A stretch of DNA of 64,000 nt from Arthrobacter sp. 35W (GCF_000482545.1 NZ_KI519454.1:2516954-2580953), one strand, 5' to 3'; shown: positions 24,835 to 34,557, numbered from the stretch's first letter. Numbers and translations: made by a program. The notes: generated by a model from the letters alone, not told the origin.

Positions 24835-25304
24835 CAGCCCCGGTTTTTCTCTCGCATGTCGCGCAGCGCCTCGCGGTTGTCCTGCTTTTCCCGCAGCGTC
24901 TGGCGCTTGTCGTAGTCCTTCTTGCCCTTGGCGATGGCGATTTCGACCTTGGCGCGGCCGTTGAGGAAGTACAGCTGCAGTGGCACGATCGTGAAGCCGG
25001 ATTCACGCGTCTTGTGCGCAATCTTTTCCAGCTCTTCACGGTGCAGCAGCAGCTTGCGGCGGCGGCGCGCAGTGTGGTTGGTCCAGCTGCCGTTGAGGTA
25101 CTCGGGGATGTAGGCAGCTTCCAAGTACAACTCATCGTTGTAGAAGGTGGCAAAACCGTCCACCAGGGACGCCCGGCCCTCGCGCAGCGATTTCACCTCG
25201 GTGCCCATGAGGACCAGACCGGCCTCATAGGTGTCCATGATGTGGTAGTCGTGCCGGGCCTTCCGATTGGTGGCCACTACCTTCAGGCCACTTTCCTTAG
25301 GCAC
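24834..25304 (-). CDS. smpB: SsrA-binding protein SmpB
   Basis: 156 residues, typical. Visible are the conserved N-terminal [35 protein letters not shown], the OB-fold body, and the basic C-terminal tail ([31 protein letters not shown]) that becomes helical in the decoding centre. It brings tmRNA to stalled ribosomes. Here it follows the FtsX/M23 genes, a common actinobacterial order, and lies near ssrA. Confidence 0.95.
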   Translation of the reverse strand: MPKESGLKVVATNRKARHDYHIMDTYEAGLVLMGTEVKSLREGRASLVDGFATFYNDELYLEAAYIPEYLNGSWTNHTARRRRKLLLHREELEKIAHKTRESGFTIVPLQLYFLNGRAKVEIAIAKGKKDYDKRQTLREKQDNREALRDMREKNRG

Positions 25305-25360
25305 GGTCGAACTCCTTTACGCAGATGGATGCAAAGGGACAGTCTAGCAAGCGCTGCCTG

Positions 25361-26746
25361 CTAGCCGCCCAACACGGTCAGAGGGTCAACGGGGCTGCCG
25401 TTGAGCCAGGTTTCAAAGTGGGCGTGGCAGCCGGTGGAGTTGCCGGTGTTGCCGGAGTAGCCCACCAGCTGGCCGCTCTGCACACGCTGTCCGGCAGAGA
25501 CGATCACCGAGCTGTTGTGGTAGTAGACGGTCATCAGGGCGTTGCCCTGCACCACGCCGTGGCTGATCCACAGGACATTGCCACCGCCGGTGACGACGTT
25601 GGTCTGCCCGGCGAGCACGACTGTGCCGTCGGCCGGGGCATAGATGGGGGTTCCACACGGTGCACCGAAATCGATGCCGCTGTGCAGGTAGTAGCCGGTG
25701 CCGTTGAAGTCCATGGTGCCCTCGGGCACGGCGCGCCAGCCGAAGCCGGAGGTGATGGGGATGTTTGCCGCGAAGGGGTGGCGCAGGCCGAAGGCCGATG
25801 GATTCCCTGGGGCGGGCGGAACGTAGTTGCTGCCATTGCCGGCGGCAGCGGCTGCCTCGCGGGCCGCCTTCTCGGCCGCCTCGCGCTCCTGCCGCTGGCG
25901 CTCGGCGATTTGGCCGGCCACGTTGTTGCGCTCCGACTCGACGGCGGCCAGCTTGGCCTCGATCTCCGGCTTGCGGGCGGTCAGCTCCGCGTTCAGGGCT
26001 GCGGCGTCGGCAATGAGCTTGTCAACGGCGGCCTTCTTGGCCGCGGCCTCGTCGCGGGCGGCCTGCTCCGCAGCCAGTGCGGCGTCGGCCTTGGCCTTCA
26101 GGTCCGCGATCTCCGCCTCGACGGCGGCCAGGCGGGCCTGGGAGTTGATGTTGGTCGCATTCTGGGCCGACAGCTTGTCCAGCGTCGCCTTCTGGCTGCG
26201 CATGGCGGAATCCGCCATGTCCATCGTGCGGGCCAGGTCCGAGCCGCCGCTGGAACCCAGCAGCAGGCCCAGATTGGTGGGCACTCCACCGGACTTGTAG
26301 GTCTGGGCGGCGATCTGCCCAATCACCTTCTTGGCATCGGCGGCCTTCTTCTTGTCGGCCTCGATCGCAGCGGTGATCTTGTCCTTGTTCTGCTGGGCGA
26401 GGTCCACCCGGGCGGCCAGGGCTTCGGCCTCGGCCGCGGCGGCGCCGACCCGCGTCTGCGCATCGGCGAGGGCCTGCTGGGCCCCGGGCAGCTGGCCCTG
26501 GAACAGGGTCAGATCGGCGGCGGCCTTGGCCAGCGAGGAGTCAACGAATTCCAAGGAGGACTGGACCTGGTTGGCCTGCTCCTGCAGGGCCGCAGCCTTG
26601 TCGTCCAGATCATCGGCCCGGGCAGGTCCGGAGGCCAGCAGCGAACCGGCCACCAGGGCCGCCAGGACGGCACCGCTTGCGGCTCCCAGCAACCGGCGGC
26701 GCAGCACTGCCCCGCCTCGCGCCATCCGCTTCGGTTGTGTCCCCAC
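25361..26746 (-). CDS. Secreted M23 (LytM) murein hydrolase with coiled coil, FtsEX partner
   Basis: 461 residues from a GTG preceded by an ideal GAGGAG, six bases away; an ATG 27 bases upstream has no site. A basic signal peptide (RRRLLGAASGAVLAALVAGSLLASGPARA) is followed by a long coiled coil (about residues 40-310, many Ala/Glu/Lys heptads) and a C-terminal LytM domain with HSGIDFGAPCGTPIYAPADG, then HCHAHFE-like CHAHFETW. This is the EnvC/PcsB/RipC layout. Its place right after ftsX suggests that FtsEX activates it at the division site. Confidence 0.9.
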   Translation of the reverse strand: MGTQPKRMARGGAVLRRRLLGAASGAVLAALVAGSLLASGPARADDLDDKAAALQEQANQVQSSLEFVDSSLAKAAADLTLFQGQLPGAQQALADAQTRVGAAAAEAEALAARVDLAQQNKDKITAAIEADKKKAADAKKVIGQIAAQTYKSGGVPTNLGLLLGSSGGSDLARTMDMADSAMRSQKATLDKLSAQNATNINSQARLAAVEAEIADLKAKADAALAAEQAARDEAAAKKAAVDKLIADAAALNAELTARKPEIEAKLAAVESERNNVAGQIAERQRQEREAAEKAAREAAAAAGNGSNYVPPAPGNPSAFGLRHPFAANIPITSGFGWRAVPEGTMDFNGTGYYLHSGIDFGAPCGTPIYAPADGTVVLAGQTNVVTGGGNVLWISHGVVQGNALMTVYYHNSSVIVSAGQRVQSGQLVGYSGNTGNSTGCHAHFETWLNGSPVDPLTVLGG

Positions 26747-26779
26747 TGTTGTCTCCTCGTTCCCCAGACCCATGGTCCG

Positions 26780-27697
26780 CTAAACCTTCAGGTATTTCCG
26801 CAGCGTCATCGCCGACGATATGCCGGCGAGCACAATTCCCAAGACAATCAATATCGGCACCAGCACCAGCGCCTGGCTTACTGAGATGAAAGCTACGTCC
26901 CTGAACCTCTCGGCCAGATACCCCACGATGAAGAACTGGGCCACAGCCCAGACTGCCACGGACGCCAGCGCGGCACCAATGACCGCCGCGATCACGCCCT
27001 CGAGTACGAAGGGCAGTTGGATCACTGTCTTGGAGGCACCCACCAGACGCATGATGCCTGTCTCCCGGCGCCGGCTGAAGGCCGAGAGCCGGATGGTGGT
27101 GGCAATGAGCAGGATGGCACAGATGATCATCAGACCGGCCAGGACCAATGCCACCGCCGAGGCGTTGTTCATAATCTCGAACATCGGCTCCAGCAGCTGA
27201 CGTTGGTCGATCACCGAATCAACACCGGGGACGGCCGAAAAAGTTTCTGCAATGATCCTGTACTTTTCCGGGTCGACAAGGCTCACGCGGAAAGATGAGG
27301 GCAGTTGGTCGCTCGAAACGGCGTCGACAATGGGTGAGTTCTTGAACTGTTCGCGGAAGTGCGTCATCGCATCCTCCTGGGACTCGTAGGTCCAGGATTC
27401 GATGTACGGCTTGACGGCAGGGGACTCCAGCATCGTGGTGATGGTGGCCTGCTGCTCAGCCGTCACAGGTCCGGAAGCGCAGCTCGCAGCTGGGGAATTG
27501 TTGTCGCCACAGAGGAAGACAGCCACCTGGACCTTGTCGTACCAGTAGCCCTTCATCTGGCTGATCTGCATCTGCATCATGCCCGCGGCGCCGACAAAGA
27601 ACAGGGAAACGAACGTCACCAGGATCACCGAGGTGACCATGGACAGGTTGCGGCGAAGGCCCGAGCCGATTTCGCCCAGGATGAAGGCCAGTCTCAC
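26780..27697 (-). CDS. ftsX: Cell division ABC transporter permease FtsX
   Basis: 305 residues with an N-terminal helix ([21 protein letters not shown]), a large extracellular loop (about 50-175) and three C-terminal helices, the four-helix FtsX topology. The GTG start overlaps the ftsE stop (GTGA), so the two are translationally coupled. FtsX transmits ATP hydrolysis by FtsE to a periplasm-side or extracellular wall hydrolase, here very likely the neighbouring M23 protein. Confidence 0.93.
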   Translation of the reverse strand: MRLAFILGEIGSGLRRNLSMVTSVILVTFVSLFFVGAAGMMQMQISQMKGYWYDKVQVAVFLCGDNNSPAASCASGPVTAEQQATITTMLESPAVKPYIESWTYESQEDAMTHFREQFKNSPIVDAVSSDQLPSSFRVSLVDPEKYRIIAETFSAVPGVDSVIDQRQLLEPMFEIMNNASAVALVLAGLMIICAILLIATTIRLSAFSRRRETGIMRLVGASKTVIQLPFVLEGVIAAVIGAALASVAVWAVAQFFIVGYLAERFRDVAFISVSQALVLVPILIVLGIVLAGISSAMTLRKYLKV

Positions 27698-28488
27698 AGT
27701 CCGGCCTCCTTGGCCAGCGCGTCGGCGCGTTCACCGGAAACGGCACGCATCCGTCCGGTGGCGGTGGGCACGCCGTCGTCGCCGTTGGCGCGGACCACCG
27801 GCAGCATGGAGGTGTACAGGGCCTTCGCTTCATCACGCAGAATCACACCGTTGCGCAGCTCGATCACGCGCTTGCGCATCTCATTGACGATGTCGTCATC
27901 GTGCGTGGCCATGACCACCGTGGTGCCGTTCTGGTTGATCTTGTCCAGCACCTTCATGATGCCCAGCGATGTGGTGGGGTCAAGGTTTCCCGTCGGCTCA
28001 TCGGCCAGCAGGATGCCGGGGTTGTTCACGACGGCGCGGGCGATGGCCACACGCTGCTGCTCACCACCGGAAAGTTCATGGGGAAGGCGGTTTTCCTTGC
28101 CTTCCAGACCCACCGTCTTAAGCACCTCGGGCACGCGGTCGTTGATGATGCCGCGGCTCCTGCCGATCACCTGCATGGCAAAGGCGACGTTGCCGAACAC
28201 AGTCTTGTTGGGCAGCAGGCGGAAATCCTGGAACACCACACCGATGCCGCGGCGGAGCTTGGGCACGCGCCAGCTGGAAATGTTGGCGACGTTCTGCCCG
28301 GCCACGTAGACGGCCCCACGGGTGGCAAGTTCTTCCTTGAGCACCAGGCGCAGGAAGGTGGATTTGCCCGAACCGGAGGAGCCGACGAGGAAGACGAACT
28401 CGCCGCGGTCGATTTCCAGAGACACGGAATCCAGCGCGGGGCGGGTTTTCCTGTCGTAGACCTTGGTGACACTATCGAAACGAATCAT
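27694..28488 (-). CDS. ftsE: Cell division ATP-binding protein FtsE
   Basis: 264 residues. Walker A is GSSGSGKST, the signature is [14 protein letters not shown], and Walker B is [12 protein letters not shown]. The start is ATG at 28488, preceded by AGAAGAG. It is about 35 residues longer than the usual 229 or so: the extension ([19 protein letters not shown] and on to AKEAGL) follows the normal end of the ATPase fold and is low in complexity. FtsE drives FtsX during septal wall splitting. Confidence 0.93.
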   Translation of the reverse strand: MIRFDSVTKVYDRKTRPALDSVSLEIDRGEFVFLVGSSGSGKSTFLRLVLKEELATRGAVYVAGQNVANISSWRVPKLRRGIGVVFQDFRLLPNKTVFGNVAFAMQVIGRSRGIINDRVPEVLKTVGLEGKENRLPHELSGGEQQRVAIARAVVNNPGILLADEPTGNLDPTTSLGIMKVLDKINQNGTTVVMATHDDDIVNEMRKRVIELRNGVILRDEAKALYTSMLPVVRANGDDGVPTATGRMRAVSGERADALAKEAGL

Positions 28489-28704
28489 GACTCTTCTGAC
28501 GCCCTTCCAGCGAACGGTGCTGGCACGCCGGTGCTCGGGCATGGTGGGGGGAAGAAACCACCGGCTTCTCGACTATAGACATCCGGTGCCGCCAATCCGG
28601 GGCATGCGGCAGGCGTGTCCGAAGATAAAAGGCTGTGGATATGCTCGGCGCCGCCGGCCGCCACGGGCTCAGGGCTCCATGGTGTCCGACGGCGGCAGCC
28701 GGTT

Positions 28705-29826
28705 CTACTGCGCGGCGGCGGCGTTGCGGTTGTCGGCGCGCCAGCGGATTCCCGCGTCGATGAAGTCGTCAATCTCGCCATCCAGCACGGCGGCAGTGCT
28801 GCCCACCTCGTGCAGGGTGCGCAGGTCCTTGACCATCTGGTACGGATTGAGGACATAGGAGCGCATCTGGTCGCCCCAGGAGGCCTTCACATCGCCGGCC
28901 AGCGCCTTCTTTTCCGCGTTCTCCTCTGCCTTTTTCAGCAGCAGCAGGCGGGACTGGAGCACACGCATGGCAGCGGCGCGGTTTTGCAGCTGCGACTTCT
29001 CGTTCTGCATCGACACCACCGTGCCGGTGGGGATGTGCGTGAGACGGACGGCGGAGTCGGTGGTGTTCACGGACTGGCCGCCGGGGCCCGAGGAACGGAA
29101 AACGTCCACGCGGATCTCGTTGTCCGGGACCTCGATGCTGTCCGTCTGCTCGATGAGCGGGATGACCTCCACTGCCGCGAAGGACGTCTGGCGGCGGCCC
29201 TGGTTGTCGAAGGGGCTGATCCGCACCAGGCGGTGGGTGCCCGCCTCGACGCTGAGCGTGCCAAAGGCGTAGGGTGCCTTGACCTCGAAGGTGGCGGACT
29301 TCAGCCCCGCCTCTTCGGCGTAGGAGGTGTCCAGCACCGCCGTCGGGTAGCCATGGCGTTCGGCCCAGCGCAGGTACATGCGCAGCAGCATCTCGGCAAA
29401 GTCCGCCGCATCCACGCCACCGGCACCCGCACGGATGGTGATCACGGCCTCGCGCTCGTCGTACTCACCCGAGAGCAGGGTCGTGATTTCCAGATCCTGC
29501 AGGGACTTCTGCAGCGCCGGAAGCTCCTTGGCCGCCTCGGCCAGGGAATCGGCATCCCCCTCGTCCTGGGCCAGTTCCACCAGCACCTCGAGGTCGTCGA
29601 TCCGGGCCAGAAGGTTTTCCAGCTTCTCCAGCTTGGACTGGGCATGGCTGAGCCGGCTCGTCACCTTCTGGGCGGCGGCGGGGTCGTCCCAGAGGTTGGG
29701 GGCGCCGGCCTGGTCGGAGAGGTCCTCGATGTCCTCCTTGAGCTTGTCCACCTCGGACACACGCTCAATGGAGATGTAGGTGGCGCGCAGCGCCTTGATT
29801 TCTGCGGGAAAATCGATCTCAGCCAT
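28705..29826 (-). CDS. prfB: Peptide chain release factor 2
   Basis: 373 residues. The stop-recognition motif SPF is in [11 protein letters not shown], and the peptidyl-hydrolysis motif GGQ is in [14 protein letters not shown]2 releases peptides at UAA and UGA. The gene reads in a single frame from ATG to stop with no programmed +1 frameshift site, as in other high-GC actinobacteria. It sits just upstream of ftsEX, a conserved actinobacterial arrangement. Confidence 0.95.
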   Translation of the reverse strand: MAEIDFPAEIKALRATYISIERVSEVDKLKEDIEDLSDQAGAPNLWDDPAAAQKVTSRLSHAQSKLEKLENLLARIDDLEVLVELAQDEGDADSLAEAAKELPALQKSLQDLEITTLLSGEYDEREAVITIRAGAGGVDAADFAEMLLRMYLRWAERHGYPTAVLDTSYAEEAGLKSATFEVKAPYAFGTLSVEAGTHRLVRISPFDNQGRRQTSFAAVEVIPLIEQTDSIEVPDNEIRVDVFRSSGPGGQSVNTTDSAVRLTHIPTGTVVSMQNEKSQLQNRAAAMRVLQSRLLLLKKAEENAEKKALAGDVKASWGDQMRSYVLNPYQMVKDLRTLHEVGSTAAVLDGEIDDFIDAGIRWRADNRNAAAAQ

Positions 29827-29872
29827 GATGATCTAGCCTACGCCACGCGCTCCCCCTCCACCGGCCCGGCCC

Positions 29873-30331
29873 TCAACGTGTCAGCTGCGAGCGCGCGGTG
29901 CCGGTGGCCGTGATGGGGATGCCGTCCGGCACCAGAAAGTTGATGAAAACGGGGCGGACGACGGCGGTCAACGTCACCACCGCCGTGTGCCCGTCCGGGC
30001 TGCCGGTGGCCGGGTCCACCGAGAGGGCGGCAAAGCGCTCGTAGGAATTGTTGAGCTGCAGGTAGGCCGCCACGGCACCGTTGATCCTGGCCTGGGACAG
30101 CTGCGCGGCCGGAGGACCGTCGCCGCCGACGACGCCGGACAGCGTGAAGCTGTCGGCCGCCGCCACGGCGGCACCGTCTGCGGCCGAGAGCAGTTTCTTG
30201 TGTTCGATGTAGATGCTCGACGCCGCCGCGACCACCGTGGCCAGCAGCAGGGCGAGCAGCACATAGCCGATGAGCAGGATCATCAGCTGCCCGGATTCCT
30301 CCTCCCCCGGTTCTTGCTCTGGGATTCTCAC
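29873..30331 (-). CDS. TadG/TadE-like pilus-associated membrane protein
   Basis: 152 residues from a GTG that overlaps the upstream TadE stop (GTGA). A short N-terminus ending EEESGQLMILLIGYVLLALLLATVVAAASSIYIEHKKLLSAADGAAVAAADSF gives one transmembrane helix followed by the Asp-Gly-Ala-Ala-rich segment typical of TadG N-termini (putative Flp pilus-assembly domain). The rest is an extracellular beta-rich domain. It probably acts with the TadE-like proteins as a minor pseudopilin. Last gene of the Tad operon. Confidence 0.8.
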   Translation of the reverse strand: MRIPEQEPGEEESGQLMILLIGYVLLALLLATVVAAASSIYIEHKKLLSAADGAAVAAADSFTLSGVVGGDGPPAAQLSQARINGAVAAYLQLNNSYERFAALSVDPATGSPDGHTAVVTLTAVVRPVFINFLVPDGIPITATGTARSQLTR

Positions 30332-30798
30332 CGGAACCTGCCGACCACCTGGCTGGCCACGGAATCCACCGTGGCAGCGTCCAGGGATGCACCGGGCAGG
30401 GAGGGCACTCCGGGCAGTGGAACCCTGAGCGTGACTGTCGCCGTCACTGTGGACCCCGGCGCCAGACACCCCGCCGCCGAGCAGGCGATGTCCAGCCGGG
30501 CATCGTCCAGGGAGAATCCATGGTCCCGAAGGGCCAGCGCCACGGCGACCTCGGCCGCCGCCCGCCCCCGGGCCGGATCGGCTTCGGCAGCAAAAACCTT
30601 GGCAGCCTGGTCCGCCGCGCCCACCACCGCGTAGGCGCCGCCCTGGAGCTGGCCCAGTGTGAGCACCAAGTACACGACAGGGATCATCAGCAGCACGGCC
30701 AGGAACACAAATTCCAGCACGGCGCTCCCCTGCTCGGCTGCACCGTCCTGTCCATCGGCCGCGAGCCGCTTCCGCAGGCTACGGAGCAAGCGCCGCAT
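30328..30798 (-). CDS. TadE family minor pilin
   Basis: 156 residues. The basic N-terminus is followed by QGSAVLEFVFLAVLLMIPVVYLVLTLGQL, which is the TadE prepilin-like signal with Glu at position 5 after the Gly cleavage site. The extracellular part holds a Cys pair (DIACSAAGC) that may form a disulfide. It is translated with its neighbours through short overlaps. TadE pseudopilins are processed by a prepilin peptidase, which is not encoded in this window. Confidence 0.82.
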   Translation of the reverse strand: MRRLLRSLRKRLAADGQDGAAEQGSAVLEFVFLAVLLMIPVVYLVLTLGQLQGGAYAVVGAADQAAKVFAAEADPARGRAAAEVAVALALRDHGFSLDDARLDIACSAAGCLAPGSTVTATVTLRVPLPGVPSLPGASLDAATVDSVASQVVGRFR

Positions 30799-31126
30799 GG
30801 CCGCTCACAGTCATCGTTTGGGCCGGTCCCAGCAGCCCGACCACCGGCAGCGCCGACTGCACCGTCACCGTCAGAACCTGCACGCCGTCGATCATCTCCA
30901 CGGCCGTTGACACCTCCCGCGCATAGCCCGGGCCCAAGGCGTTGGTGATCAGCATCGCCGTCCGTTCCTGGGCGTCGCCGGAGTTCCGGTCCGCCAGCGT
31001 CCCGTAGCGGGCACCGGAGGATGCGGCATCCACCACCGTATTGCGGACGTGCAGCACCAGGGCCAGCTGGACCACGGCCAGGAAGAGCACCGTCAACAGC
31101 GCCGAGACCAGAACAAAGTCCACCAC
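30779..31126 (-). CDS. TadE-like pseudopilin with unclear start
   Basis: The frame encodes a TadE-type N-terminus (AGSAVVDFVLVSALLTVLFLAVVQLALVLHV) and a short extracellular domain. The GTG at 31126 is the nearest canonical start, but it falls inside the SAVVDF motif and would remove the Gly at the cleavage site. No ATG, GTG or TTG lies in frame for about 100 bases further upstream. An out-of-frame ATG sits just before the motif, so a one-base error or a real frameshift is possible. Identity as TadE is good; the 5' end is not. Confidence 0.6.
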   Translation of the reverse strand: MVDFVLVSALLTVLFLAVVQLALVLHVRNTVVDAASSGARYGTLADRNSGDAQERTAMLITNALGPGYAREVSTAVEMIDGVQVLTVTVQSALPVVGLLGPAQTMTVSGHAALAP

Positions 31127-31152
31127 CGCCGAGCCGGCCTCATCTGCCGCGG

Positions 31153-31473
31153 CTACGGTTTGGCGGTGACCTGGCTGATGGCCTGGTTGAAGAGTCCCTC
31201 CAATGCCGGCCCGGCGATGGCGAGCAATCCGGCCACCAAGACGGCGGACATCAAAGTGATCATTACCCACCCGGGTACGTCGCCCCGTTCGCCGCCGTCG
31301 TCGTTCCTGCCCGCGGCTCTGTCCCACAACGACCTGCCGCCTTGGGCCAACGCCATCAGGATGGCCATGGTGCCGAGCACCAGCGGCACGCTGAACGGCC
31401 GCAGCGTCCTCGCCCCGGCATCGCCCGGCGTCGTCCGGCCCTGCTCCGCCGTCGGTTTCGTGAAATCCTCCAT
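31153..31473 (-). CDS. Flp pilin-like small membrane protein
   Basis: 106 residues, with GGGGAAGG ahead of the ATG. The C-terminal part (GDVPGWVMITLMSAVLVAGLLAIAGPALEGLFNQAISQ) is a single transmembrane segment with the look of a Flp/DUF4244-type pilin. An earlier hydrophobic stretch (PFSVPLVLGTMAILMALAQGG) lies near the N-terminus. Its place directly after tadC fits the pilin slot of actinobacterial Tad loci. Confidence 0.6.
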   Translation of the reverse strand: MEDFTKPTAEQGRTTPGDAGARTLRPFSVPLVLGTMAILMALAQGGRSLWDRAAGRNDDGGERGDVPGWVMITLMSAVLVAGLLAIAGPALEGLFNQAISQVTAKP

Positions 31474-31541
31474 TGCCTTCCCCTTTGCTTGATTGTTCCT
31501 GTCCCTGACTGCATGTCGTGTTCGTCCATCCGTGTGCCATC

Positions 31542-32483
31542 TCAAAACCCCAGCGACAGTGCCGCGAACCCCGGAAAGACGGCAAAGACGACTGTCAGCG
31601 GCAGGATGCCAAAGACCAGCGGCACCATCATGCCGATTTCCTTCTTGCCGGCGGATTCCATCAGCTCGCGTTTGGCCATGTCCCGCACGTCCTGGGCCTG
31701 CGCCCGCAGAACATCGGCCAAGGGCGTTCCGCGCTGGACGGCCACGCTGATCCCGTCCACAAAGCGCATCAGTGCCGGAACCCGGTTGCGGTGCGAGAAC
31801 TGCTCCAGCGCCTCAATGAGCGGCGTGCCTGAGCGCATCTGGGCCAGCACCATGCCAAATTCGGTCGACAGATCCCCGCGCGAGGACCGGCAGACCCGCT
31901 CCAAGGCGCCCGTGGCGCTCTCCCCCGCGCTGACGGCCAACGCCATGAGTTCAGCCAGCGAGGGGAACTCGGCGAGCATCCGCCCATGGCGGCGGCGGAT
32001 GGCGGCGCTGAGCAGATAGTCCTTGAAAAGGTAGCCGCCCACCGACAACCCGATGACGCCGGTGACCGCCAGCGGGACGTTGAGCCGCCCCACGGCAGCG
32101 GCCATCAACACGGCCACCGTGGCAACGGCGAAGCCGCCGGCGGCCCAGAGCAGCTGCGTGGCACGGAACTCCAACGCCGTCTGGCGCCGTCCCGCCTGCT
32201 GAAGCCGCAGGGTCAACGCCGTCGTGCCAATGTTGAATCTGCCCAGCTGGCCCGCCGCGTCCGCCAGGATGGCCCGCAGCAGCCGTTCGAGGGGTCCAAA
32301 CAGGACCGTCGGCCCGTCGGATTCCGCCAGAAGCCGGGACTGCGGCGCCACCGAGCGCAGTTGTGGCTCGATGCGCTCGGCAAAGGTCGGACGCCGCATG
32401 AACGGCAGCCGCACCAGCACCAGCCACAGCCCCGCGCCAAGGACCAGCCCGGCTGTGACGGCGGCAAACAATTCGCCGCTCAC
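31542..32483 (-). CDS. tadC: Type II secretion F-domain protein TadC
   Basis: 313 residues from a GTG overlapping the tadB stop (GTGA). It has membrane helices at the N-terminus, in the middle and at the C-terminus. The F-domain region reads LAEFPSLAELMALAVSAGESATGALERVCRSSRGDL and GMVLAQMRSGTPLIEALEQFSHRN, then MAKRELMESAGKKEIGMMVPLVFGILPLTVVFAVFPG. TadC pairs with TadB as the inner-membrane platform of the Tad pilus. Confidence 0.88.
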   Translation of the reverse strand: MSGELFAAVTAGLVLGAGLWLVLVRLPFMRRPTFAERIEPQLRSVAPQSRLLAESDGPTVLFGPLERLLRAILADAAGQLGRFNIGTTALTLRLQQAGRRQTALEFRATQLLWAAGGFAVATVAVLMAAAVGRLNVPLAVTGVIGLSVGGYLFKDYLLSAAIRRRHGRMLAEFPSLAELMALAVSAGESATGALERVCRSSRGDLSTEFGMVLAQMRSGTPLIEALEQFSHRNRVPALMRFVDGISVAVQRGTPLADVLRAQAQDVRDMAKRELMESAGKKEIGMMVPLVFGILPLTVVFAVFPGFAALSLGF

Positions 32484-33334
32484 CGCAGGACCCTTTCGTC
32501 CGCCGGCAGCGCCCCGATCCGCAGCATCACCCGGTAGCAGATGACAGAGACCACCAGCCCGCCAATGAGCACCACCCAGCCCGCCGCCGAGTTGTAGGCC
32601 CCGATGGCCTCCGGACGGGTGGCCAGCAGCATCAGGACCAGCCAGGGTGAAGCAATGGCCAGTTTGGCGGCATTGACCGTCCACGACTGCCGCGCCTCAA
32701 GTTCACTGCGGGTGCGGGCGTTGTCGCGGAGAAACTCGCTCAACGTTCCCAGCAGACGGCCGAGATCTGACCCGCCCACCTCACGGGTGAGGCGCAGCGC
32801 CTCCACAATCCTGTCCGCCACGGGATCCGCCAGACGGTCCTTGAGCCGCTCCAGCGAGGCGTCAAACTGCCCGCTGGAGCGGTAGTCGGCACCAAAGTCC
32901 GCGAAGACGCTCCGCAGTTCCGGTGGACCCTTCTCACCCAGCTGGATCAACCCCTCGGGCAGGGACAGCCCGGCGCGGATGGCCGATCTGAGGTGGTCCA
33001 CCACATCCGGCCACAATTCACGCAGCAGGGCGCTCCGCCGCCGGGCCCGCCAGCGCGCGGCGGCAAGCGGCAGGTAGGCGCTGAACAGGCCAAAGCACAG
33101 GGCAATGGGCAGCGAACGCGTGATGGCAAAGAACGCCAGGACGGTGAACGCCCCCACGGCCAGGCAGCTGGCAAGGAATCCACTCGAGCTGACCTTCTCC
33201 ACACCGGCGCGCAGCAGCAGTTCCTGGATCCGGTCCGGCCGCGCGTGCAGGCGCGCCTGCGCTGTGCGGGGCCAGCAGGACCACCAGATGAGGAACAGCC
33301 CCATCCCGCCCATCAGCCCGACGGCGGCGGCCAT
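32480..33334 (-). CDS. tadB: Type II secretion F-domain protein TadB
   Basis: 284 residues. N-terminal membrane segment (MAAAVGLMGGMGLFLIWWSCW), a second pair of helices near 60-90, the F-domain (LRSAIRAGLSLPEGLIQLGEKGPPELRSVFADFGADYRSSGQFDASLERLKDRLADPVADRIVEALRL) and C-terminal helices. It overlaps both tadA (TGATG) and tadC, so the three are translated as a unit. It forms the membrane platform on which the TadA ATPase acts. Confidence 0.88.
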   Translation of the reverse strand: MAAAVGLMGGMGLFLIWWSCWPRTAQARLHARPDRIQELLLRAGVEKVSSSGFLASCLAVGAFTVLAFFAITRSLPIALCFGLFSAYLPLAAARWRARRRSALLRELWPDVVDHLRSAIRAGLSLPEGLIQLGEKGPPELRSVFADFGADYRSSGQFDASLERLKDRLADPVADRIVEALRLTREVGGSDLGRLLGTLSEFLRDNARTRSELEARQSWTVNAAKLAIASPWLVLMLLATRPEAIGAYNSAAGWVVLIGGLVVSVICYRVMLRIGALPADERVLR

Positions 33335-34557
33335 CAGCGTGCCCCCAGCAGGGCCGCCACGTCATAGCCGGCGGCGGCGAACTTCTCCGGCGAGGGCATC
33401 GCGGATGCCGAGACGGCCAGCCGCCCCTCCACCAGGGCAAAGACCATGCTGGACTCGATCACACCGTTCTCCACCCGCCGTCCCAGCGAGAGGATCTCCA
33501 CCACCTGCCGCTGCCCCGTCGCGTGGCGGGTGCAGTGCACCACCAGGTCGATGCAGGAGGCCACAGTGGGCACCACAAAGGAGGAGCTGATGTTCGTCCC
33601 GGCCAGCAGCGGCAGTGTGCAGATCTTGACGACGGCGTCATGGGCGGAGTTCGCGTGGATGCTTCCCATCCCTGGAAGCCCACTATTAAGCGCAATCAGC
33701 ATGTCCAGGCTTTCGGCCTCCCGGACCTCGCCCACAATGAGGCGGTCCGGCCGCATGCGCAGGGCCTCCTTGACCAGCCGGCGCAGCGGGATCTCCCCCT
33801 CGCCCTCAAGGTTCGGCTGGCGGCATTGCAACCCCACGACATCGCGCAGGGGCAGGGCGAGCTCGAAAATCTCCTCCACCGTGACCACCCGTTCGCGGGA
33901 TCCGATGCTGGCGCCCAGGCAGTTGAGCATCGTCGTCTTGCCCGCCTGCGTTGCGCCGGAAACCAGAATGTTCAGGCCACTGCTGACGGCGGCGCCGAGA
34001 AACCTGGCAGCATCGCTGGTCAGCGAACCGAGTTCCACCAGATGGTCCAGCCGGCTCGCCTTCAGCGTGAATTTGCGGATGTTCACGGCCCAATGCCTGC
34101 GTGTGACATCGGGGATCACCACGTGGAGGCGGGATCCGTCCGGCAATGCGGCATCCACGAAGGGGCTGCTCAAGTCCAGGCGCCGCCCGGAACTCTTCAG
34201 CATCCGCTCCACCAGATCACGGACCTGCTGGTCGGTGAACGCCAGGGCAGTGAGTTCGGATTCCCCGTGCCGGGCCACGTAGACCTCCGTGGGGGAATTG
34301 ATCCAAATCTCTTCGATGGCAGGATCATCCAGCAGCGGTTGCAGCGCACCAAAGCCGGCGACGGCGTCAAACACGCTCCGGCGGGCGGCATCCGTCGGGC
34401 CCAGAGGCGGCACGGCGCCCAGCATGGCCCGCTCGTCGTAGTCGGTGACGGCCGCGTCCACCAGCTGCCGGACCTCCTGCACCTGCTGCAGCGGGTCCAG
34501 ACCCCGGCGCCGGATGAGCTCGCGGACTTCGTCTTCGACCAGGCTCAGTGCTTCCAT
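33334..34557 (-). CDS. tadA: Tad pilus assembly ATPase TadA/CpaF
   Basis: 407 residues. The N-terminal domain contains LLDDPAIEEIWINSPTEVYVARHGE. The ATPase core has Walker A GATQAGKTT, an Asp-box region VVTVEEIFELALPL, a Walker B-like RLIVGEVREAESLDML, and the His box SIHANSAHDA. It powers pilin polymerisation. It is the first gene of the operon; no tadZ/cpaE-type gene precedes it, which is often present in actinobacteria. Confidence 0.9.
   Translation of the reverse strand: MEALSLVEDEVRELIRRRGLDPLQQVQEVRQLVDAAVTDYDERAMLGAVPPLGPTDAARRSVFDAVAGFGALQPLLDDPAIEEIWINSPTEVYVARHGESELTALAFTDQQVRDLVERMLKSSGRRLDLSSPFVDAALPDGSRLHVVIPDVTRRHWAVNIRKFTLKASRLDHLVELGSLTSDAARFLGAAVSSGLNILVSGATQAGKTTMLNCLGASIGSRERVVTVEEIFELALPLRDVVGLQCRQPNLEGEGEIPLRRLVKEALRMRPDRLIVGEVREAESLDMLIALNSGLPGMGSIHANSAHDAVVKICTLPLLAGTNISSSFVVPTVASCIDLVVHCTRHATGQRQVVEILSLGRRVENGVIESSMVFALVEGRLAVSASAMPSPEKFAAAGYDVAALLGAR

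Noticed and set aside
28705-29826. Programmed frameshift in prfB
   Set aside because: The gene is open in one frame from start to stop with no internal in-frame TGA.
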